14,362 nt of DNA, taken from contig JACMQJ010000422.1 of assembly GCA_014377055.1 (NCBI GenBank), positions 1-14,362 on the forward strand. The letters run 5' to 3'. Positions within the stretch are counted from its first letter, which is position 1; each line of letters opens with the position of its first letter. A model generated the notes under the pieces. The model ran no database searches. It was not told the DNA's origin and was given only the letters and a program-made list of their open reading frames with translations. The translations under genes and the position numbers were made by a program. Source of the DNA: Candidatus Sericytochromatia bacterium. GTDB taxonomy: Bacteria > Cyanobacteriota > Sericytochromatia > UBA7694 > JACMQJ01. This document shows, in pieces, positions 12,789 through 14,362 of this stretch.

Positions 12789-14362
12789 ATGCAAACGACA
12801 GACGATAAAAGACTGGATGAATTATTTAAGAGAGAGTGGAATCATGATTTTGAAATGAGTCCTGAATATGCCACATTCATGGGTGAGCATAAATATAATG
12901 ATCGTTTAAGTGATATTTCTTTTGAAAGTACAAAAAAATATAATGATTATGAAAAAGATCTTTTGCAAGAATTAAAAGGATTTGATCAAGATAGTCTCTC
13001 TGAAACTAATAAAATTAATCTAAAATTATTTTTATTCAAATTACAAAATAGCCTTAATTCCTTTGAATTTCAAGAATATTTGATGCCTTTAAATCAAATG
13101 TATGGAGTACAAACTAGTTTTTCCAGAATGGTTTTGATGAGTCCTTTTGTCAAAGAAAGTGATTATCAAAACTACCTATCAAGACTTAATGCTTTTCCAA
13201 ATTATATTGATCAAACCATCAGCTTATTGGATGAAGGTATTAAAACAGGATTCACTATTCCCAAAATAGCTATGGCTGATGTACCTAATCAAATATCCAG
13301 ACAATTAGTTGATGATTATAAAAAAAGTACTTTTTATCAACCACTAAATAAAGAAAAATTACCTATTGATGACCAATTAAAAAATGAAATAGAAAATGCC
13401 ATACAAAATAAGCTCTATACTTCTTTTGAAAAATTGAAAAAATATTTACTTGATGTCTATATACCTAATTGTCGCGACTCACTTGGTATGAGTGAGTTAC
13501 CAAAAGGTAAAGATTTTTATAATGAAAAGCTTAGTTTTTTTACTACAACAAAATTAACTGCTGAAGAAATTCATGATATAGGAATAAAAGAAGTAAAAAG
13601 AATTTTTGCTGAAATGATGGTTCTAATAAAGACATTAGGTTTTACTGATTATAGTAAATTCTTAGATCATTTAAGAACTAATCCAGACTTTTATTTTAAA
13701 GATGAAAAAGATCTTTTGATTCATTATCGTGACTTTGCCAAAAGAATTGATAAAGAGCTACCTGCATTTTTTAAAGTATTACCAAGACTTACTTATGGTG
13801 TAGAAAAGATACCTGATCATCAAGCCCCATCATGCCCAACAGCATATTATATGGGTTCTGATATGGATATGACTCGAGCTGGTATTTTTTATGCAAATAC
13901 TTATCAATTAGAAACTAGACCAAAATATGAAATGGAAGCCTTAACCTTACATGAAGCTGTTCCTGGTCATCATTTACAAATATCCTTAGCTCTTGAATTA
14001 AGTGATTTGCCTGACTTTAGAAAATCAGCTAGATTTATTGGATATATTGAAGGGTGGGCATTGTATACTGAAAAACTTGGTGCTGAAATGGGCTTTTATA
14101 CAGATCCTTATGCTAGATTTGGTCAGTTAAGTTTTGAAATATGGCGTGCATGTCGTTTAGTTGTGGATACTGGCTTACATGTTTTTAATTGGACTAGAGA
14201 TAAATCAATTGAATATTTACAATATTATACAGGTAAGAATAAAGATGCTTGTGCAGTTGAAGTCGATAGATACATAGTTATGCCTGGTCAAGCTACTTCG
14301 TATAAAATTGGTGAATTAAAAATTTTAGAGTTACGCAAAAAATTTGAGGATGTACAAGGTGA
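12789..14362 (+). CDS. DUF885 family zinc metallopeptidase-like protein, C-terminus cut by window edge
   Basis: 524 complete codons are visible and the frame is still open at the window end. DUF885 proteins are usually about 550-600 residues, so only a short C-terminal part is missing. The zinc motif is HEAVPGHH at 388-395 (H388, E389; H394 in the spaced HExxxGH form of the family), and EGWALY at 421-426 supplies the likely third ligand E421. The pattern YY.GSDMDMTRAGIFYANTY before the motif and the closing MPGQATSYKIGELKI.ELR are also typical. There is no signal peptide, so it is probably a cytoplasmic peptidase; substrates are not known. A good AAAGGAA ribosome binding site lies 6-7 nt before ATG 12789. 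It is 33 nt downstream of the Pro-rich protein gene and probably cotranscribed with it. Confidence 0.9.
   Translation, partial: MQTTDDKRLDELFKREWNHDFEMSPEYATFMGEHKYNDRLSDISFESTKKYNDYEKDLLQELKGFDQDSLSETNKINLKLFLFKLQNSLNSFEFQEYLMPLNQMYGVQTSFSRMVLMSPFVKESDYQNYLSRLNAFPNYIDQTISLLDEGIKTGFTIPKIAMADVPNQISRQLVDDYKKSTFYQPLNKEKLPIDDQLKNEIENAIQNKLYTSFEKLKKYLLDVYIPNCRDSLGMSELPKGKDFYNEKLSFFTTTKLTAEEIHDIGIKEVKRIFAEMMVLIKTLGFTDYSKFLDHLRTNPDFYFKDEKDLLIHYRDFAKRIDKELPAFFKVLPRLTYGVEKIPDHQAPSCPTAYYMGSDMDMTRAGIFYANTYQLETRPKYEMEALTLHEAVPGHHLQISLALELSDLPDFRKSARFIGYIEGWALYTEKLGAEMGFYTDPYARFGQLSFEIWRACRLVVDTGLHVFNWTRDKSIEYLQYYTGKNKDACAVEVDRYIVMPGQATSYKIGELKILELRKKFEDVQG

Noticed and set aside
1..14362. Search for CRISPR arrays, tRNA or rRNA genes, complete transposase genes and defence islands
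   Set aside because: No regularly spaced direct repeats, no tRNA-like cloverleaf or TTCRA arm, no transposase frame and no known defence gene set were seen; the lone AAA-ATPase_like fragment is not enough.

Overview
The window is low-GC (roughly 30% by eye), gene-dense bacterial DNA using the standard genetic code. Two N-terminal lipoboxes (LTGC, LSSC), an Rcp1-type response regulator as found in cyanobacteria and relatives, and a pseudopilin-like head domain resembling those I know from Melainabacteria (Vampirovibrionia) together suggest an AT-rich Gram-negative, possibly a non-photosynthetic cyanobacterial relative. This is inference from domain content only; there is no rRNA or other marker in the window.

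Layout. (1) 1-312, minus: 5' part of an AAA-ATPase_like (PF09820) gene, cut by the window edge; 313-662 is an AT-rich divergent intergenic region. (2) 663-2168: Orn/Lys/Arg decarboxylase (SpeA type), followed by a strong hairpin. (3) 2396-6495, plus: Rcp1-like response regulator, FecCD-type ABC permease, a 154-bp MITE-like element, a membrane-anchored TPR protein ending in a pseudopilin-like domain, and an ATP-grasp enzyme. The MITE carries near-perfect terminal inverted repeats and a 6-bp target duplication (ATATAA) that includes the permease stop codon. Without it the permease stop and the TPR start would be only 4 nt apart, so the element appears to have split a compact operon. (4) 6654-8562, minus: PiT phosphate transporter and its overlapping PhoU-like DUF47 partner, a classic pair. 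(5) 8814-9990, plus: an FlK-like hotdog thioesterase followed 7 nt later by a ParA-family ATPase; both have substitutions at family catalytic positions. (6) 10097-11666, plus: two lipoprotein genes, one a DUF4332 helix-hairpin-helix protein, the other a zinc-dependent phospholipase C/P1 nuclease-like protein, closed by a GC-rich terminator hairpin that is one arm of a 151-bp inverted-repeat element. (7) 12072-end, plus: an unrecognised protein with a long Pro/Thr/Asn/Gln-rich tail, then a DUF885 zinc metallopeptidase-like gene cut by the window edge.

Most of the content is housekeeping (polyamine synthesis, phosphate uptake, peptidase). The least ordinary parts are the TPR/pseudopilin fusion, the ParA-like protein with Arg in place of the Walker A Lys next to a hotdog protein that seems to lack the FlK His, and the two mobile-looking intergenic repeats. 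No CRISPR array, tRNA, rRNA or complete transposase gene was seen, and no complete new defence or secretion system is evident.
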